Below, piece after piece: positions 1 to 12,045 of a stretch of DNA of 64,000 nt. The notes beneath the pieces are model-generated. The model saw only the letters and a list, made by a program, of their open reading frames with translations, had not been told where the DNA came from and did not search any database. Both the position numbers and the translations under genes were made by a program. How positions within the stretch are numbered: position 1 is the first letter of the stretch; every line of letters begins with the position of its first letter. Source of the DNA: Mycolicibacter virginiensis (GTDB lineage Bacteria; Actinomycetota; Actinomycetes; Mycobacteriales; Mycobacteriaceae); NCBI RefSeq assembly GCF_022374935.2, contig NZ_CP092430.2:4916143-4980142 (forward strand), given 5' to 3'.

Positions 1-2689
1 TGTAGTCGGCTCCCACGGCCACCAGCACCACAAACGCCAAACCTGGCACGCTCCAATGCAGTTGCTGCCCCAATATGACCTGGAAGACCAGGGCACCGAG
101 CCCGATCGCCGACAGGTACGAGATGATCACCGAGCCCACCAGGTAGATCGGGGCGATGACCGAGCGCAGCAGGGCGGTCAAAATCAGCAGCACCACCAGC
201 GTCGTCAGGACGACGATCAGCCGGATGTCCCGGTCGTAGTAATCGCGAATATCGCGCAGAGTGACCGGGTAGCCGGAGATCGAGATCGAGGCGTCCGCCA
301 GCACGGTATTGGGTTGCGCCGCTTGGGCGGTCGCGAGGATCGTGTTGACCTGGTCCATGGCTTTGGTGCTGAACGGATCTTCATCGGTTTGGATGAAATA
401 CCGCACCGAATGCCCGTCGGCCGAAACGAAGGTGTGGGCCAGTTCCTTGAATTCCTCCGTGGCCAGCACCTGTCGGGGCACATTGAATCCCGCCATCGAC
501 GGTTCGGAAGCGTCGTGGCCCATCGTCATGAGAAACGCCGACGCGGTGTCGAGGCCCAATCCCAACTCCTTGGTCTGGTCGACCAGGAGTTGCACCCCGT
601 CGGCCACCTGACGGCTGGCGCTGGCGAGCTCGTTGGTGCCGTTCTGCATCTCAATGATCTTCCGCTGCACCCGACGAGGACTGTCGAATCCCAGCGCATG
701 CAGAGACTGCGATGCTGACTGTAAAGAGCGGCTGAGCCCGTTGACCGCCGACGACAGCGTCTGCGAGGGCTGCGCCGACTGCAGCTGACGAAACAGACTG
801 GAGATTTCATCGAGAGTGCCTGCGGCACGGGCGTTTTGTAGCTTGTGGAACTCGGCTCGCGCCGTCCCGCAAATCGGATTGGCGTCGCATGTCGGGCTGG
901 CATCGAGGGACTCGGTGACGGGATCGACCCAGTCGAAGCTGGATGCGAGTCCGGCGAAGGTCACCTGGAGGGCATCGCCGAGCGCCCGGATACTGTTGAC
1001 CAGCTTGGTGGCCTGGTCGATTTCACCGAACGTCTTGGTGCCCCCGAACTGCGTCTGCAGATACGCCAACGCGTCGACCAGGCTGCGCACGCTGCCGAGC
1101 GACTGGCTGACCTGGGCGTTCAGATCTCCGAGGCCGTTTGCCAACTTCCTGGAGCCCGTGGTCAGCCGGTTGAGGTCGCTATCGCGCTCAGCGATCAAGC
1201 CCGCGGCCTCACCCAGCTGGCCCCCGACCTCACCGGCTTGATAAGTGGCCCTGGCCTCTTCGAGGGACTGACCACCCGGCCGAGTAACACCGCGGACAGC
1301 GGCCACACCCGGGATCTGGCTGATCCGTTGCGCCATCTGCTCCATGTCGGCAAGAGCCCGCGGCGTGCGCAGATCGTTGGGAGATTGGACCAGCAGGTAC
1401 TCGGGGATCGTCTGGTTCACCGGGAAGTGCCGGTCCAGCGCCGCATATCCCACTGAGCTGTCAACGGAATCCGGTAGTTGTTTGCGGTCGTCGTAGTTGA
1501 ACCGGATCAGCCCGGCGGCACTGCCTAACGCCAGCAACAACGCCAGGCTGCCGACCAGATACGTCCTGGGGCGCCGAACGATTCGCACACCGGTACGGCG
1601 CCAGAACCGCGCAGCGCGTTCGGGGCGTGGTGCCACCCATCCGCGCGGCCCGGCCAGCGCCAGGATGGCCGGAAGCAACGTGACCGCCGCCAAGAACGCC
1701 ACCGCGATCCCGATCGCCAGCACCGGGCCCACCGTGGCGAACACCCCCAGCTTGGCAAAGCCCATCCCCAGCAGGGTGATGGCAACGGTGGCCGCAGATG
1801 CGGCAATCACCTTGCCGATCGATGCCAGGGCCCGCTGCACAGCGCGCTGGCAGTCCTCGGCAGTACCGGATCCCATCCGGATGTAGTCGTGGTAGCGGCT
1901 GACCAGGAAGACGACGTAATCGGTTCCCACGCCGGCGATCAAGGCGCTGAGCATCACGATGGCCTGGTTGGAAACGGCCATTCCAGTCACCAGTGACGCG
2001 GTCGCGACTGCCGCCTGCGCGGCCACCATCGATACGCCGATGGTGATCAGGGGCAGCAACATGGTCAGCGGATTGCGGTAGATGACGCCCAGAATGAACA
2101 GCAGCAGGACACCGATCGCGAGCTCGATCGCGAACCGGTCGCGCGCTCCGGCATCGGTCAGGTCGGCGACCGTGGCCGCTGGGCCGGTGACGTCGGCGGT
2201 CAGCGTCGACCCGGCAACGGTCTCCTTGACGATCTCGGCGACTCGGACGTAGGCCGCGTAGGCCTCCGGCGTGCCCAAGTCCCCCGCCAGCCCGACCGGC
2301 AGGATCCAGGCTTTGCCGTCACCGCTGACGAGCACCTCCCGCAGCGCCGGGGTGGTGTGAAAGTCCTGCAGCATCACCACGTCTTCGGTATCGAGACGCA
2401 GCCGGTCCACCAACGCGCGGTAGACCTTCTCATCGGCTCGATCCAAGCCCGCCTCATCGGTGAGCAGAACGGTCAGCACGTTCTCCGAGCCGTCCTCGTC
2501 AAAGGCGGCGGACACCTTGGCGGCGGCCTCGACCGACGGGGCATCGGCGGGCAGCACCGCGACGGGATGTCGCTGCGCCATATCGGTGAGCGACGGCGCG
2601 AACAGCGGCAGCAGCACGACCAGCAGCGCCCAGAAGCCGATCACCGGCCACGGGCGCCGCACGACGAAGTCGCCTAGCCGGCTGAAGAT
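1..2689 (-). CDS. mmpL10: MmpL10-type RND lipid transporter (3' end beyond window)
   Basis: An inner-membrane RND/MmpL transporter, cut by the left edge; about 896 codons are visible of roughly 1000 usual for the family. The translation opens [18 protein letters not shown], a typical MmpL N-terminus running into the first membrane helix. It carries [15 protein letters not shown] near 1890-1935 and a second VGADY motif at the window edge, the Asp-Tyr motifs of the two RND halves. It follows pks and papA3 on the same strand, the order of the trehalose polyphleate locus and of M. tuberculosis pks3/4-papA3-mmpL10, so it probably exports an acylated trehalose lipid. No ATG or GTG fits the N-terminus. 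The reading frame is open back to the papA3 stop, and a strong GGAGGTG (2695-2701) lies 5 nt before an ATC at 2689, which I take as the start. The alternative in-frame GTG at 2662 would remove nine conserved residues. Confidence 0.85.
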   Translation of the reverse strand, partial: MFSRLGDFVVRRPWPVIGFWALLVVLLPLFAPSLTDMAQRHPVAVLPADAPSVEAAAKVSAAFDEDGSENVLTVLLTDEAGLDRADEKVYRALVDRLRLDTEDVVMLQDFHTTPALREVLVSGDGKAWILPVGLAGDLGTPEAYAAYVRVAEIVKETVAGSTLTADVTGPAATVADLTDAGARDRFAIELAIGVLLLFILGVIYRNPLTMLLPLITIGVSMVAAQAAVATASLVTGMAVSNQAIVMLSALIAGVGTDYVVFLVSRYHDYIRMGSGTAEDCQRAVQRALASIGKVIAASAATVAITLLGMGFAKLGVFATVGPVLAIGIAVAFLAAVTLLPAILALAGPRGWVAPRPERAARFWRRTGVRIVRRPRTYLVGSLALLLALGSAAGLIRFNYDDRKQLPDSVDSSVGYAALDRHFPVNQTIPEYLLVQSPNDLRTPRALADMEQMAQRISQIPGVAAVRGVTRPGGQSLEEARATYQAGEVGGQLGEAAGLIAERDSDLNRLTTGSRKLANGLGDLNAQVSQSLGSVRSLVDALAYLQTQFGGTKTFGEIDQATKLVNSIRALGDALQVTFAGLASSFDWVDPVTESLDASPTCDANPICGTARAEFHKLQNARAAGTLDEISSLFRQLQSAQPSQTLSSAVNGLSRSLQSASQSLHALGFDSPRRVQRKIIEMQNGTNELASASRQVADGVQLLVDQTKELGLGLDTASAFLMTMGHDASEPSMAGFNVPRQVLATEEFKELAHTFVSADGHSVRYFIQTDEDPFSTKAMDQVNTILATAQAAQPNTVLADASISISGYPVTLRDIRDYYDRDIRLIVVLTTLVVLLILTALLRSVIAPIYLVGSVIISYLSAIGLGALVFQVILGQQLHWSVPGLAFVVLVAVGADY

Positions 2690-2746
2690 GGGTTCACCTC
2701 CGGCGGCAGCTACTGGGCGTGCGTGTCGCAGCGAATGGAGTTGGGC

Positions 2747-4162
2747 TCATGCGACCTTTTCCCCGCGGCCCTGCTCGGCAATTCGCTCAAACACGGACTT
2801 CAACAACGTCAGGTAGCGCGCCACCGATTCGTGGGCCTCCGGGTTGTCCGGGAACACCGCGGTGACCGCGGTCTCCTCTTGCACCCGAATCACGTAGAGC
2901 GACATCTGATACGAGTAGCGGCCGTCGCTGAACACGCCGATGTTCAGGTCGTCCAGGCCCGCGGCGATCAACGCCGACAACGGCGCGGCCCCGGCGTCCA
3001 TGAAATTGACGACGGGAAAATTCGGCGGCGGTTTGCCCAAGCTGGGGACCAACTCCCGCACCCGCTGGTAGGGCACGTCCGCCAGGCTTCTGCCGGAATC
3101 GAAGGAAACCTGCGCGGCCTTGGCGGCGTCCGCAAACGAAGACTCACCGATGGGAACGGTGATCGGAATCAGACCGGTGAACCAGCCCAGGGTGAGGTCA
3201 TCGTCCGGGGATCTGCGGGTGTCCCGCGGGGTGAGTCCGTAATAGGTCGCATCGCCGGTCAACTCCTGCTGCGCCAAGCCGCAGCACGCCAACACGCCAC
3301 CGATGAAACGGGCGCTCGCGTCGGTGCAGGCCGACTCGAAATCGACGGTCTGCCTTTCATCCAGCATGGTGGCGGTGACCATGGCCGCCGGGCACGGCTG
3401 CGTCGGGTCGCCGAGCGGCAGCGGGAAACCCGGCAGGCTGTCGTGGTTGCTTTCGGCGAAGCTTCGCCATGCCTGAATCTCGGGCGACTCTTGGGTGAGC
3501 GCAGAGGTGAACTCGTGCTGACGGACGCAGAACTCGCTGTAGTTTCCCGCCGGGGGCAACTCCAGCGGCGCCCCGCCGGCCACCAGCGCGTTGTACATGA
3601 AATAGAGCTCCATCAACGTCACCCCGGCGACCGCCGCGTCCACATGCACATGGTCGATGCTGGCGAAGAACGTGAAGTGGCTCTTGCCCTGAATGATCCC
3701 GAACCGGAAGCAGTCCCACTGCAACGGATCGGGCGTCTCAGTCAGCAGCTCACGTACCTGCGGCAGCGTCAGTTCGCCGTGATCGACCGGGACGAACGCG
3801 ATATCGGCCGCGTCATCAATGACGTGGCGAATGAGGCTTCCGTCGTCGGCGTGCTCGAACCAGCTGCGGTAGGTCTCGTGCCGGCGTACATGCGCATTGA
3901 TGATGTAGTCGATGGCACGCCGATCGCAGCGGCCCGCCATGTCGCAACTGAGCACCATCAGGCGCGAGTAGTCCAGTCCGACGGCGGTCTGGTCGATGTA
4001 GCCACGAATGTGTTGTTCCTGCATGTAGCTGGCCGGCACGGCGTTGACCGGCGCCCGTCGCGCCGCGGCCAGCGCAGCATCCGACGGCTGCCACACCACA
4101 GTGGGACCGGCCTCGGGCTCCCAGTCCGCCAACGTCCCCAACGCCAATGGCCCTACACGCAC
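2747..4162 (-). CDS. papA3: PapA3-type acyltransferase
   Basis: A polyketide-associated acyltransferase of about 471 residues that would transfer fatty or polyketide acyl chains to trehalose. The condensation-domain motif HxxxD is visible as HVHVD in the segment SIDHVHVDAAVAG, and a GWFTG segment stands where the family has its second conserved block. The N-terminus VRVGPLALGTLADWEP matches the PapA1/PapA3 group as I recall it. I chose the GTG at 4162 because AGGAG lies 5 nt upstream and the protein then begins as PapA3 does; an ATG at 4192 would add ten unconserved residues. The gene lies between the polyketide synthase, 69 nt upstream, and mmpL10, 57 nt downstream, and is probably cotranscribed with both. 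Confidence 0.88.
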   Translation of the reverse strand: MRVGPLALGTLADWEPEAGPTVVWQPSDAALAAARRAPVNAVPASYMQEQHIRGYIDQTAVGLDYSRLMVLSCDMAGRCDRRAIDYIINAHVRRHETYRSWFEHADDGSLIRHVIDDAADIAFVPVDHGELTLPQVRELLTETPDPLQWDCFRFGIIQGKSHFTFFASIDHVHVDAAVAGVTLMELYFMYNALVAGGAPLELPPAGNYSEFCVRQHEFTSALTQESPEIQAWRSFAESNHDSLPGFPLPLGDPTQPCPAAMVTATMLDERQTVDFESACTDASARFIGGVLACCGLAQQELTGDATYYGLTPRDTRRSPDDDLTLGWFTGLIPITVPIGESSFADAAKAAQVSFDSGRSLADVPYQRVRELVPSLGKPPPNFPVVNFMDAGAAPLSALIAAGLDDLNIGVFSDGRYSYQMSLYVIRVQEETAVTAVFPDNPEAHESVARYLTLLKSVFERIAEQGRGEKVA

Positions 4163-4231
4163 CGTCTGCTCCTCTGCTCGGGCGAAAAACACTTCAGCTG
4201 GCGGCTCGGGACAGCGGCCGGCCGACTCAAA

Positions 4232-7200
4232 CTACCTACCACCGGGAGAGTCCGCATTTTCTACACGGGCGGCCAACTGGTCGCACACGTGCTGGGACAG
4301 TCCGCGCACCGTGGTGAGCTGGGCAGGGCCGACCCGGACCCCGGTCTCCGTTTCGATCCGGGTACGAAACTCCAAGCTAGCCAACGAATCCAGGCCGTAT
4401 TCGGGGAGCGGCCGGTCCGGGTCAACGGTACGTCGCAACAGCAGGCTGATCTGGTCGGAGACCAGGCGCAGTATCGAGCCCAACCACTCGTCGCGCGGGA
4501 GTTCCTTCAGCTCAGCAAGGAACCTCTGCGCGTCGGGACTGCTTTGGCGTACCGGCCGGAACGCTTCGGCAAACGGGCTGCGGTGTGCCAACGCCGTCAA
4601 CCACGGTGCACGGGTGATCGGCGCGTATCCGGCCCAGGCGCGTCCGTAGCTCAACATCGCGCGGAAGGCGCGGGCGGCTTCGGCGGATGTGATGGCAGCG
4701 TGCGCTCCGTCGGCGGAGACAGCGGAGCTGCCGGTGTCGGCCCACGGCCCCCAACCGATCACGGTGGCCGGCAAGCCCTGGGCCTGGCGCCAGCGCCCGA
4801 ACGCGTCCAACCAACTGTCAGCTGCCGCGGCGGCGCCCTGGCCCGGCGACCCGATCAGCGCCGCCGTCGAGGAGAACGCGCAGAACCAGTCCAACGATTG
4901 TGCGGCGGCCTCTTCTTGCAACGACTGGTGCAGGTTCCACGCGCCGTAGACCTTCGGCGCCCAGCAACGGTCGACGAGGTGTCCGGTGATCTCGGTCAAC
5001 GGTGCTTCGCCTGCCGCGGCAACCGCATGCAGCACACCGCGCACCGGCAGCCCGGACGCCGTCGCCGCTGCCACCAGCCGACCGGCCGTCTCCGGCTCCG
5101 CGATATCGCCGCATTCCACCTGAATATCGGTGCCCAGTGCACGCAACCGCTCGATAGTCCGTTGCGCTTGGCTGTCCGGTGCCGAATCGCCGCTCAGCAC
5201 GATGCGGCCACAACCCGCTGCGGCCATCTCAGCAGCCAGGTAAAACCCGGCTCCACCGGTGCCACCGGTGACGATGTAGGCGCCATCGTCCCGGAACAGC
5301 TGGGCCTGGGCCGGTGGCACCACCGCGACCGTGCTGCCGGTCTGCGGCAGGTCCAGCAAAACCGTTGCCGCGCAGTCATCGCCGTCAGCCAGGCCCAGCG
5401 CGATGGAAGCGTCCAGCAAGGGGTAATGCGTGGTCGGCGGTTGCGGAAGTCTGCCGTCAGCTGCGTTTCGGTAAACGGTGCACAGCAGTCGCTGGACCGT
5501 TTCTGGATGGCTGTGCGCCAGCAACGCCAAGTCGACGACGTGCAGCGACAGATTGCGACGGAAGGGGAAAAGCCCAAGCCGGCTGTCACCGTAGACGTCC
5601 TGCTTGCCCAGCTCGATGAACCGGCCGCCGAAGCTCAACAGTTCGATTCCGACGCGTTGCGCCACCCCGGACAGCGAGTTGAGCACTACGTCGACACCGT
5701 AGCCGTCCGTGTCGTGGCGGATCCGATCGGCGAACTCAAGGTTGCTGGAATCGTAGACGTGCTCAATACCCAGGTCGTGCAACAGTTGTCGCTGCCGCGG
5801 ACTGTCTGCCGTGGCGAAGATCTGACATCCGGCCGCCCGTGCGATCGCGATCGCGGCCTGACCGACGCCGCCGGTTGCGCAATGGATCAGCACCTTGTCG
5901 TCTGAGGTGACGTGCGCAAGGTCATGCAGCCCATACCAGGCGGTGACGTATGCGGTCGGCCACGCGGCGGCTTCGGTCAAAGGCAGTTCCGCCGGCAGGG
6001 TGGCCACCAGCCGGGCATCGCAGGTGATGAACGTGCTCCAACAGCCGTCGGGCGAGATCCCGCCGACCCGGTCGCCCACCCGGTGGCCGGTGACATCCGG
6101 GCCCACAGCAGTCACCACGCCCGCGAAATCGACGCCCAGCTGCTGCAGATGTGGCTCAACGGCGGAGTACTCGACGGGAGTCGCCGCGGCCCAATTGACT
6201 CCGGCGACCGTCACCGCAACTTCGATCTGACCGCTGCCGGGCGCAATCCGGGGGTGGGCGACTGCTTCCCATGATTCGGGCTCAGTCGGGTCATTGCGCT
6301 GCAGGCGCAGGCAGTCTTGGCCGTGCTCAACTACGGTGGTCCGCCGATCGGCTGGGCCGAGCGGGCCGGGGCGCAGCCGCGCGGTGTACCAATCACCGTC
6401 ACGCCAAGCGGTCTCGTCCTCGTCAGACCCGCCCTGGAGTTGCGCCGCAAGGTGGGCGACCAAGGCCTCGTCGTGTTCGGCGGCGTCGCCATCGACATCA
6501 ATCTGGGTGACCTTCAAGTGCGGATACTCCGAGTCGATGACCCGTATCAGTCCACGCAGGCCGGCCTGTTCCAGGTTGGGCCGGTCCCCCGCTCGCACAG
6601 TGGCGGCGTCCCTGGTCACCACATACAACCGCGGTGACTCCCCGGGTAGCGCCACCATCTGCCTCACGACGTCCAACAGATAGGCCACGAAGTCGCGGCC
6701 ACGCTGAGCGGGGTTGGCAGCCTCGAGCGCCGGCGGGGTGACCACAACAATCCCGGCGCGGCCATCGAGCGCTCCGTTCAGGCCCGCGGCCACATCGCCG
6801 CGCCTCATCGGCACCGAAACCGTGTCGGATTGTGTCCCTTCACCATTGAGCGCCCCACCGAGGCGGCCGGTCAGGGTGTCTGTGGCGTCGGCCATGCTCA
6901 ACAACAGCCAGCTTCCGGCATCGGTCGACGCCGCCGCCGGTTGATCGCGCCGCTCCCACTCGATGGTCAGCAGGCGCTCATCAAGAGTGCGCACATCGGA
7001 CTCGATCTCCGACCGGCCGGCCGCGAAGTGCAGACCTTCGACGGTGAGCAACACATTGCCCGATTCGTCCATCAATTCCAGATCGGCCTCGCAGGCGTCG
7101 GCTCGCGCCGCTGTCACTGTGCTCAGGCAGTACCGCACTTCTCGGATCAGATGATGGCGGCGCAGGCTGCGCACGCCAACCGGCCGCAGCAGTCCGCCGT

Positions 7201-10200
7201 CGCCGGCGCGCGGAACGTCGGGCCGCATGACAGCAGACATGATGCACGCTTCGAGGAGGGCCGGATGGATTTCATAGAGCCCCTGCTCAGGGCGGACCCG
7301 CCCTGGCAGCGCGACTTCGGCCAATGCCGTGGCACCGATGGTGTGCCGGCCGTCGCCGACACGAACCGCTACCAAACCCGCGAAGGCCGGTCCGTATTGA
7401 ATTCCGTTACGTTCGGCCGTTTTTCGCAGTTCGGCCCCGTCCACGCGGTCCTGGTGAGCCGCGAGCAACGCGGCGATGTCGCGGACCGCCGGTTGGCGTA
7501 CATCCGACCGAGCCTGCAACACCGCGGTTGCGCAATCAACGCGGTCGCGGCCCTGATGGGTGTGCACCGAGAAGTCCAGGACACCGGGTGCCACCACGGC
7601 GGCCCCTGAGGACACCGACGTCCAGTCGTCGAGGGGCAGCATCTGTTCGAATCGGACGTCACGAATCTCGCTGGATCCGCCCAGGCTGGCACGAGCGGCG
7701 GCTAAAGCCATCTCGCAGTAGGCGGCCCCGGGCAGGATGGCCATGTTGTGGACCCGGTGATCGTCGAGCCACGGGTGCGACATAATTCCGACTTCGCCTT
7801 GCCAGACGTGACGTTCGGGCTCCTCCAGTAGGTGGACGTGCGCTCCCAACAACGGGTGCACGGCCCGGACCGCCGCCCCGCGCGGAGTGGCGTCCATGTC
7901 CTCCCTGCTGAATATCAGCTCGCGGTGGTTCCAGCTCGGCAGCGGCGCCTCTACCAGATTCCCGGACGGGTATTGCGCAGCGAAGTCCACCGCCGTTCCT
8001 GCGCTGTGCAGGTCGGCGACGAATCCGCGCAATCCGTTCCGGGACTGGCGCTCTCGGGAGATGGCCGCCAGTGCAGCAATCCCGATATCGAGACTGCTGG
8101 CATTCTGCTGTAGAACCGCAGCCAACCGCGAGTCCGACGCCAGGTCGCCGAACACCCGGTAGCCGTCCTTGATCGCCGCCTGCACAGCCGCTGCGAACCG
8201 CGCCATGTAACGCAGGTTGTCCGCCCAGTACTGGCCGTCGAATGCCGGCCGGTCACGTGGCGACCACAATGTTGCGGAGTAGTACTGGATCTCGAGCTCA
8301 GTCGGCTTCAGGTCGGCGAGGACTTGAGCCAGTTCATTGACGACCGGTTCGACTTGTGGCGAGTGCGCGGCAACCGCGACCGCCACCTCGCGGGCGGGCA
8401 CTCCCTGTTGCTGCCAGTTGGCCACCAGGTCGCGAACGGCCTCTTGGTCGCCGGCAATGGTTGTCGACATCGGCGACTCAACCACGGCGAGCACCGCGTC
8501 GGATACGTCACGAATGGAGAGCTCCGACAGTACTTGCTGTGCAGGCAGTTCCACGGTGGCCATGGCACCGCTGCCGGCGATTCGCGATATCAACCGTGAC
8601 CGGCGACAGGCGACGCGGACCCCGTCCTCCAGGGTCAGCCCGCCGGCTACGACGGCCGCCGCCGCCTCCCCGAGCGAATGCCCGATGACGGCGCCCGGCC
8701 GAACCCCATGGGCCTTCATCGCTTCGGCCAGTGCGACCTGGATGGCGAAGTTCGTCGGCTGCGCTCGTTCGACGTCGGTCGGCGGCAGCTCGGCAGCGAT
8801 GGTTTCGGCGAGTGAAAAGCCGGACTCTTCGGCGACGACCGGTTCCATCTGCGCGATCGCGGCCGCGAACGCCGGTTCTTCGGCGAGCAATGCCGCCATC
8901 TTGGTCCACTCGGGAGTCTGTTCGGAGAACACCCACACCGGCCCGCGGCCGTCGGATTCGATGGCCGGCTGATAGGCCAGGTCATTGCCGGCGATTTCGC
9001 GCAGCGCCTCTCCGAGTTCACCGAAGTTGCTCGCCACCACGGCCGTTCGTATCGGCCGATGTGACCGACGCCGCGCCAGGGTGTAGCCGAGATCGGCGAG
9101 ACCGGTGTCAGTCATCGCGGGGCCGCGTTCGTCGACCCAGTCCGCCAACCGGGCCGACGTCACCCGCAGCTGGTCGGCGGAGGTGGCCGATATCGGGAAA
9201 AGCCGGCCGCCTTCTGTCGCCGATTCGGTGGCCGCGTCCGGTACCTCCGACACGGGTGGTTGCTCGACGATGATGTGCACGTTGGTGCCAGACAGACCAT
9301 GCGACGAGACCGCGGCCCGACGCGGATGGCCCGCCCTGGCCGGCCAGGTCGTGTTATCCAGCGGCACAACCAGATTGGTCTCGATCCCGGCCAGCTGGTC
9401 CGGCAGCCGGGTGAAATTCAAATGCTGTGGCACCGTGCCGTCCTGCAGTGCCAGGATCGCCTTCATCAGGCCCAGCGGTCCGGATGCCGACTGGCAGTGC
9501 CCGAAGTTGGTCTTGACCGACCCCAGGAAGCAGCGGTCGTCGGTGCCGTAGACCGCGGCCAGTCCGGCATACTCCGACAGATCCGCGGCCGGGGCACCCA
9601 GACCGTGTGCTTCAACCAACTCCACCGTCGCGGCCTCGACGCCGGCAGCGGCCAAGGCGGCCTGATACAGCGCGACCTGCGCCGGCGTCGACGGCGCCTC
9701 GGCCGTTCCGGTGCCGCCGGCCTGATTGGCGGCACTGCCGCGCAGCACCGCCAGGATGCGGTCGTGATCGCGTACGGCCTCGGGCAATCGCTTGAGAAGC
9801 AACACCACGCAGCCTTCACCCGCGACGAATCCGTCGGCGTCGGCATCGAACGCCCGGCATCGGCCGGTCGGGGACAACATGCCCTGCTGCGAGTCGGCAA
9901 CCGACCTGCGGGGTTCGAGCATCACCGACACACCGCCCGCCAGGGCCAGCTCGCTTTCGCCGACCTGCAGGCTGCGGCAGGCCTGGTGGATCGCCATCAG
10001 TCCCGAGGAACACGCCGTGTCCACCGTGACTGCCGGCCCGTGAAGTCCCAGGGCCTGCGACACGCGGGCCGAAGCGAAGCTGGTGTTAGTGGCGGTGAAT
10101 CCGTAGGGTCCCTCAGCGGCGCCGTGCTCTGCGGACAGCAATTCGTAGTCGCTGTGCGTCAGGCCGACGAAGACACCGGTCTGCGATCGAGCCAAGGCCG

Positions 10201-10564
10201 CCGGGTCGATTCCGGCGTGCTCAACGGCCTCCCACGCGGTCTCCAGCAAGAGGCGGTGTTGCGGATCGACCGCGATGGCCTCCGGCTCGGTCATGCCGAA
10301 GAAGTCGGCATCAAACGCGCCGATGGTGTCCAGGAAGCCGCCCCAGCGGGAGACCGAACGTCCCGGCGTGCCCGGTTCGGAGCCGTAGTAGCTGTCGACG
10401 TCCCACCGTTCGGCGGGGACTTCGTCGATGAAATCCGCGCCGCGCAGCAATGCATCCCAGAACCGTTGCGGCGAATCGATGCCGCCGGGAAGTCGGCAAG
10501 CCATCCCAATAACGGCGACCGGTGAAGCGGATGGGCTGGAGGGGGGTGTGGGAGCGGTACTCAT
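4232..10564 (-). CDS. Type I polyketide synthase, Pks2/Pks3/4/TPP type
   Basis: An iterative type I polyketide synthase of 2110 residues with one full reducing module. The order is ketosynthase (residues 15-440, nucleophile C185 in DTACSSG), acyltransferase ([10 protein letters not shown], about 690), dehydratase (HPLLGAHV then SHPWLDDH, about 900-1150), enoylreductase ([14 protein letters not shown]), ketoreductase ([10 protein letters not shown]) and a C-terminal acyl carrier domain ([10 protein letters not shown], Ser attached to phosphopantetheine). There is no thioesterase, as expected when a PapA acyltransferase off-loads the chain. The usual HGTGT segment around the first catalytic His of the ketosynthase reads HGLGA. 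I cannot decide from the sequence whether the acyltransferase uses malonyl or methylmalonyl units, so phleic-acid (TPP) and methyl-branched (DAT-like) products both remain possible. It is the first gene of the pks-papA3-mmpL10 operon. Confidence 0.9.
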   Translation of the reverse strand: MSTAPTPPSSPSASPVAVIGMACRLPGGIDSPQRFWDALLRGADFIDEVPAERWDVDSYYGSEPGTPGRSVSRWGGFLDTIGAFDADFFGMTEPEAIAVDPQHRLLLETAWEAVEHAGIDPAALARSQTGVFVGLTHSDYELLSAEHGAAEGPYGFTATNTSFASARVSQALGLHGPAVTVDTACSSGLMAIHQACRSLQVGESELALAGGVSVMLEPRRSVADSQQGMLSPTGRCRAFDADADGFVAGEGCVVLLLKRLPEAVRDHDRILAVLRGSAANQAGGTGTAEAPSTPAQVALYQAALAAAGVEAATVELVEAHGLGAPAADLSEYAGLAAVYGTDDRCFLGSVKTNFGHCQSASGPLGLMKAILALQDGTVPQHLNFTRLPDQLAGIETNLVVPLDNTTWPARAGHPRRAAVSSHGLSGTNVHIIVEQPPVSEVPDAATESATEGGRLFPISATSADQLRVTSARLADWVDERGPAMTDTGLADLGYTLARRRSHRPIRTAVVASNFGELGEALREIAGNDLAYQPAIESDGRGPVWVFSEQTPEWTKMAALLAEEPAFAAAIAQMEPVVAEESGFSLAETIAAELPPTDVERAQPTNFAIQVALAEAMKAHGVRPGAVIGHSLGEAAAAVVAGGLTLEDGVRVACRRSRLISRIAGSGAMATVELPAQQVLSELSIRDVSDAVLAVVESPMSTTIAGDQEAVRDLVANWQQQGVPAREVAVAVAAHSPQVEPVVNELAQVLADLKPTELEIQYYSATLWSPRDRPAFDGQYWADNLRYMARFAAAVQAAIKDGYRVFGDLASDSRLAAVLQQNASSLDIGIAALAAISRERQSRNGLRGFVADLHSAGTAVDFAAQYPSGNLVEAPLPSWNHRELIFSREDMDATPRGAAVRAVHPLLGAHVHLLEEPERHVWQGEVGIMSHPWLDDHRVHNMAILPGAAYCEMALAAARASLGGSSEIRDVRFEQMLPLDDWTSVSSGAAVVAPGVLDFSVHTHQGRDRVDCATAVLQARSDVRQPAVRDIAALLAAHQDRVDGAELRKTAERNGIQYGPAFAGLVAVRVGDGRHTIGATALAEVALPGRVRPEQGLYEIHPALLEACIMSAVMRPDVPRAGDGGLLRPVGVRSLRRHHLIREVRYCLSTVTAARADACEADLELMDESGNVLLTVEGLHFAAGRSEIESDVRTLDERLLTIEWERRDQPAAASTDAGSWLLLSMADATDTLTGRLGGALNGEGTQSDTVSVPMRRGDVAAGLNGALDGRAGIVVVTPPALEAANPAQRGRDFVAYLLDVVRQMVALPGESPRLYVVTRDAATVRAGDRPNLEQAGLRGLIRVIDSEYPHLKVTQIDVDGDAAEHDEALVAHLAAQLQGGSDEDETAWRDGDWYTARLRPGPLGPADRRTTVVEHGQDCLRLQRNDPTEPESWEAVAHPRIAPGSGQIEVAVTVAGVNWAAATPVEYSAVEPHLQQLGVDFAGVVTAVGPDVTGHRVGDRVGGISPDGCWSTFITCDARLVATLPAELPLTEAAAWPTAYVTAWYGLHDLAHVTSDDKVLIHCATGGVGQAAIAIARAAGCQIFATADSPRQRQLLHDLGIEHVYDSSNLEFADRIRHDTDGYGVDVVLNSLSGVAQRVGIELLSFGGRFIELGKQDVYGDSRLGLFPFRRNLSLHVVDLALLAHSHPETVQRLLCTVYRNAADGRLPQPPTTHYPLLDASIALGLADGDDCAATVLLDLPQTGSTVAVVPPAQAQLFRDDGAYIVTGGTGGAGFYLAAEMAAAGCGRIVLSGDSAPDSQAQRTIERLRALGTDIQVECGDIAEPETAGRLVAAATASGLPVRGVLHAVAAAGEAPLTEITGHLVDRCWAPKVYGAWNLHQSLQEEAAAQSLDWFCAFSSTAALIGSPGQGAAAAADSWLDAFGRWRQAQGLPATVIGWGPWADTGSSAVSADGAHAAITSAEAARAFRAMLSYGRAWAGYAPITRAPWLTALAHRSPFAEAFRPVRQSSPDAQRFLAELKELPRDEWLGSILRLVSDQISLLLRRTVDPDRPLPEYGLDSLASLEFRTRIETETGVRVGPAQLTTVRGLSQHVCDQLAARVENADSPGGR

Positions 10565-10610
10565 CGCGCTGGCGAGGTTACAGCAAGGTCACGACTGATT
10601 TGCGGCTGAG

Positions 10611-10645
10611 TAAACCACGGTTCTGATAACAGGCCACTAAACCAC
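10611..10645. promoter_or_regulatory. Direct repeat upstream of the pks operon
   Basis: The octamer TAAACCAC occurs at 10611-10618 and again at 10638-10645, 27 bp apart, in the 92-bp gap upstream of the pks start. Two equal half-sites about 2.5 helical turns apart could be an operator for the lipid operon. Their function is inferred from position only. Confidence 0.3.
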
Positions 10646-10656
10646 TATTTGAGTCC

Positions 10657-11961
10657 TCAACGACGGTCCAGTAGTTCACTTTGCCGCGACGGTGCCCGAA
10701 TGGGCAGCATCGCCATCAATCCGGCGGCCAACACTACCAACAGGCCTCCGAGGCCGGCCCGGTCGGCGCCGAACATATCTACGAAGGTGAAGAACAGCGT
10801 CGGCGCCAGGAACGTCGCCGCCCGCCCGGTGGTGGTGTAGAGGCCGAACGCCAGGCCTTCCTTTCCGGCGGCACTCAGCCGCAGCAGCAAGGTACGCGCC
10901 GACGACTGGGCTGGGCCGATGAACAGGCAGAGCAACAGGCCGCAGACCCAGAACGTCAGGGGTCCCGACAGCGTCAGCAACACCAGCCCGACCACGATCA
11001 TCGACGCCAACGCACCGAGGATCACGGCCTTGGAACCGATGCGCTCGTCGAGCAGTCCGCCGAGCGCCGCCCCGACCGCCGCCACGGTGCTGGCCGTAAC
11101 GCCGAACAACAGCACATCGGCCGCGGAGATGCCGTAGACATTGACCCCCAACACCGCCCCGAACGCGACCACCCCGGTAAGCCCGTCCCGGAACACCGCG
11201 CTGGCCAACAGGTAATAGACGATGTTGCGGTCGCGGCGCCATTCGGCGACCAGATCGGCCCGCAGCTGGCGGAAGCCCTTCGTGGCGGCGTCCGGCGGGA
11301 CAGTGGCCACGGAGCTTTCGGAGCACGATTTCGGCGCTCTGCCCAACAACGGCAGGGCAAAGACCACAAACCAGGCCGCGGTCAGCAGCATCGCCGCTCG
11401 CACGTTCACCCCGTCGGCGGTCGGCAGGTGCAGCAGACCCACGGTGGGTCCTTCCCCGGCGACAAAGCCCACGTAGACCACGAGCAGCAGCGCCACACTG
11501 CCGAGGTAACCGGCGGCCAGACCGAAGCCGGAAACCCTGCCGGAATTCTCCGGGGTGGTGACCGACCGCAACATCGCGTTGTAAGGCACGGTCGCCAGAT
11601 CACTGCAGGCGGCCGTCACCGCCAACAGTGCCAAACCCGGCAATAGGTAGCGCGGGTCATTGCGGATCAGGCTCATCGACGCGGTCAACGCGGCAACCGT
11701 GCCGCTCAACACGATCAGCGCCAGGCGCCGCCGCCGTGGATCGGTGATCGAGTTGCCGGTCAGTGGAGCCATGAGGGCCACCACGATCCCGGCAATGGCC
11801 ATCGCCCGGCCCAGCCAGCTGGCCGGCGACGCGCTGGCGCCCTCGCCGACCGAAGCGGTCAGGTACACCGAGAAGACGAACGTGATGGTGATGGCATTGA
11901 GGCCGGTGGCTCCGCAGTCCCAGAGCGCCCACGCCAACCACGGGGGTTTCCGCACGGGCAC
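10657..11961 (-). CDS. MFS transporter, UMF1 (Atg22-like) family
   Basis: A polytopic membrane protein of about 434 residues with roughly 12 hydrophobic helices and a start region (WLAWALWDCGATGLNAI) characteristic of the UMF1 branch of the major facilitator superfamily. The substrate is unknown. I place the start at the GTG at 11961 (VPVRKPPWLAW). A GTG six bases later is also possible. The frame stays open further upstream to 12192, but those residues are arginine/proline-rich and read through the 57-bp repeat, so they are unlikely to be coding. It lies downstream of the Rv0051 homologue on the same strand. Confidence 0.75.
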   Translation of the reverse strand: MPVRKPPWLAWALWDCGATGLNAITITFVFSVYLTASVGEGASASPASWLGRAMAIAGIVVALMAPLTGNSITDPRRRRLALIVLSGTVAALTASMSLIRNDPRYLLPGLALLAVTAACSDLATVPYNAMLRSVTTPENSGRVSGFGLAAGYLGSVALLLVVYVGFVAGEGPTVGLLHLPTADGVNVRAAMLLTAAWFVVFALPLLGRAPKSCSESSVATVPPDAATKGFRQLRADLVAEWRRDRNIVYYLLASAVFRDGLTGVVAFGAVLGVNVYGISAADVLLFGVTASTVAAVGAALGGLLDERIGSKAVILGALASMIVVGLVLLTLSGPLTFWVCGLLLCLFIGPAQSSARTLLLRLSAAGKEGLAFGLYTTTGRAATFLAPTLFFTFVDMFGADRAGLGGLLVVLAAGLMAMLPIRAPSRQSELLDRR

Positions 11962-12045
11962 AAACCCTATAGCTGTTGTGCACCCACCTGCGCCCCGGTT
12001 CCCGTTAAGCCCAGGTCCGCCGGATCTGTACGGCCTGGGGCGCAA

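Noticed and set aside
2723-5905. Long open frame of about 1060 codons on the plus strand
   Set aside because: It lies antisense to papA3 and pks, is rich in Arg/Gln/His with no domain, and is a codon-bias shadow typical of high-GC genes.
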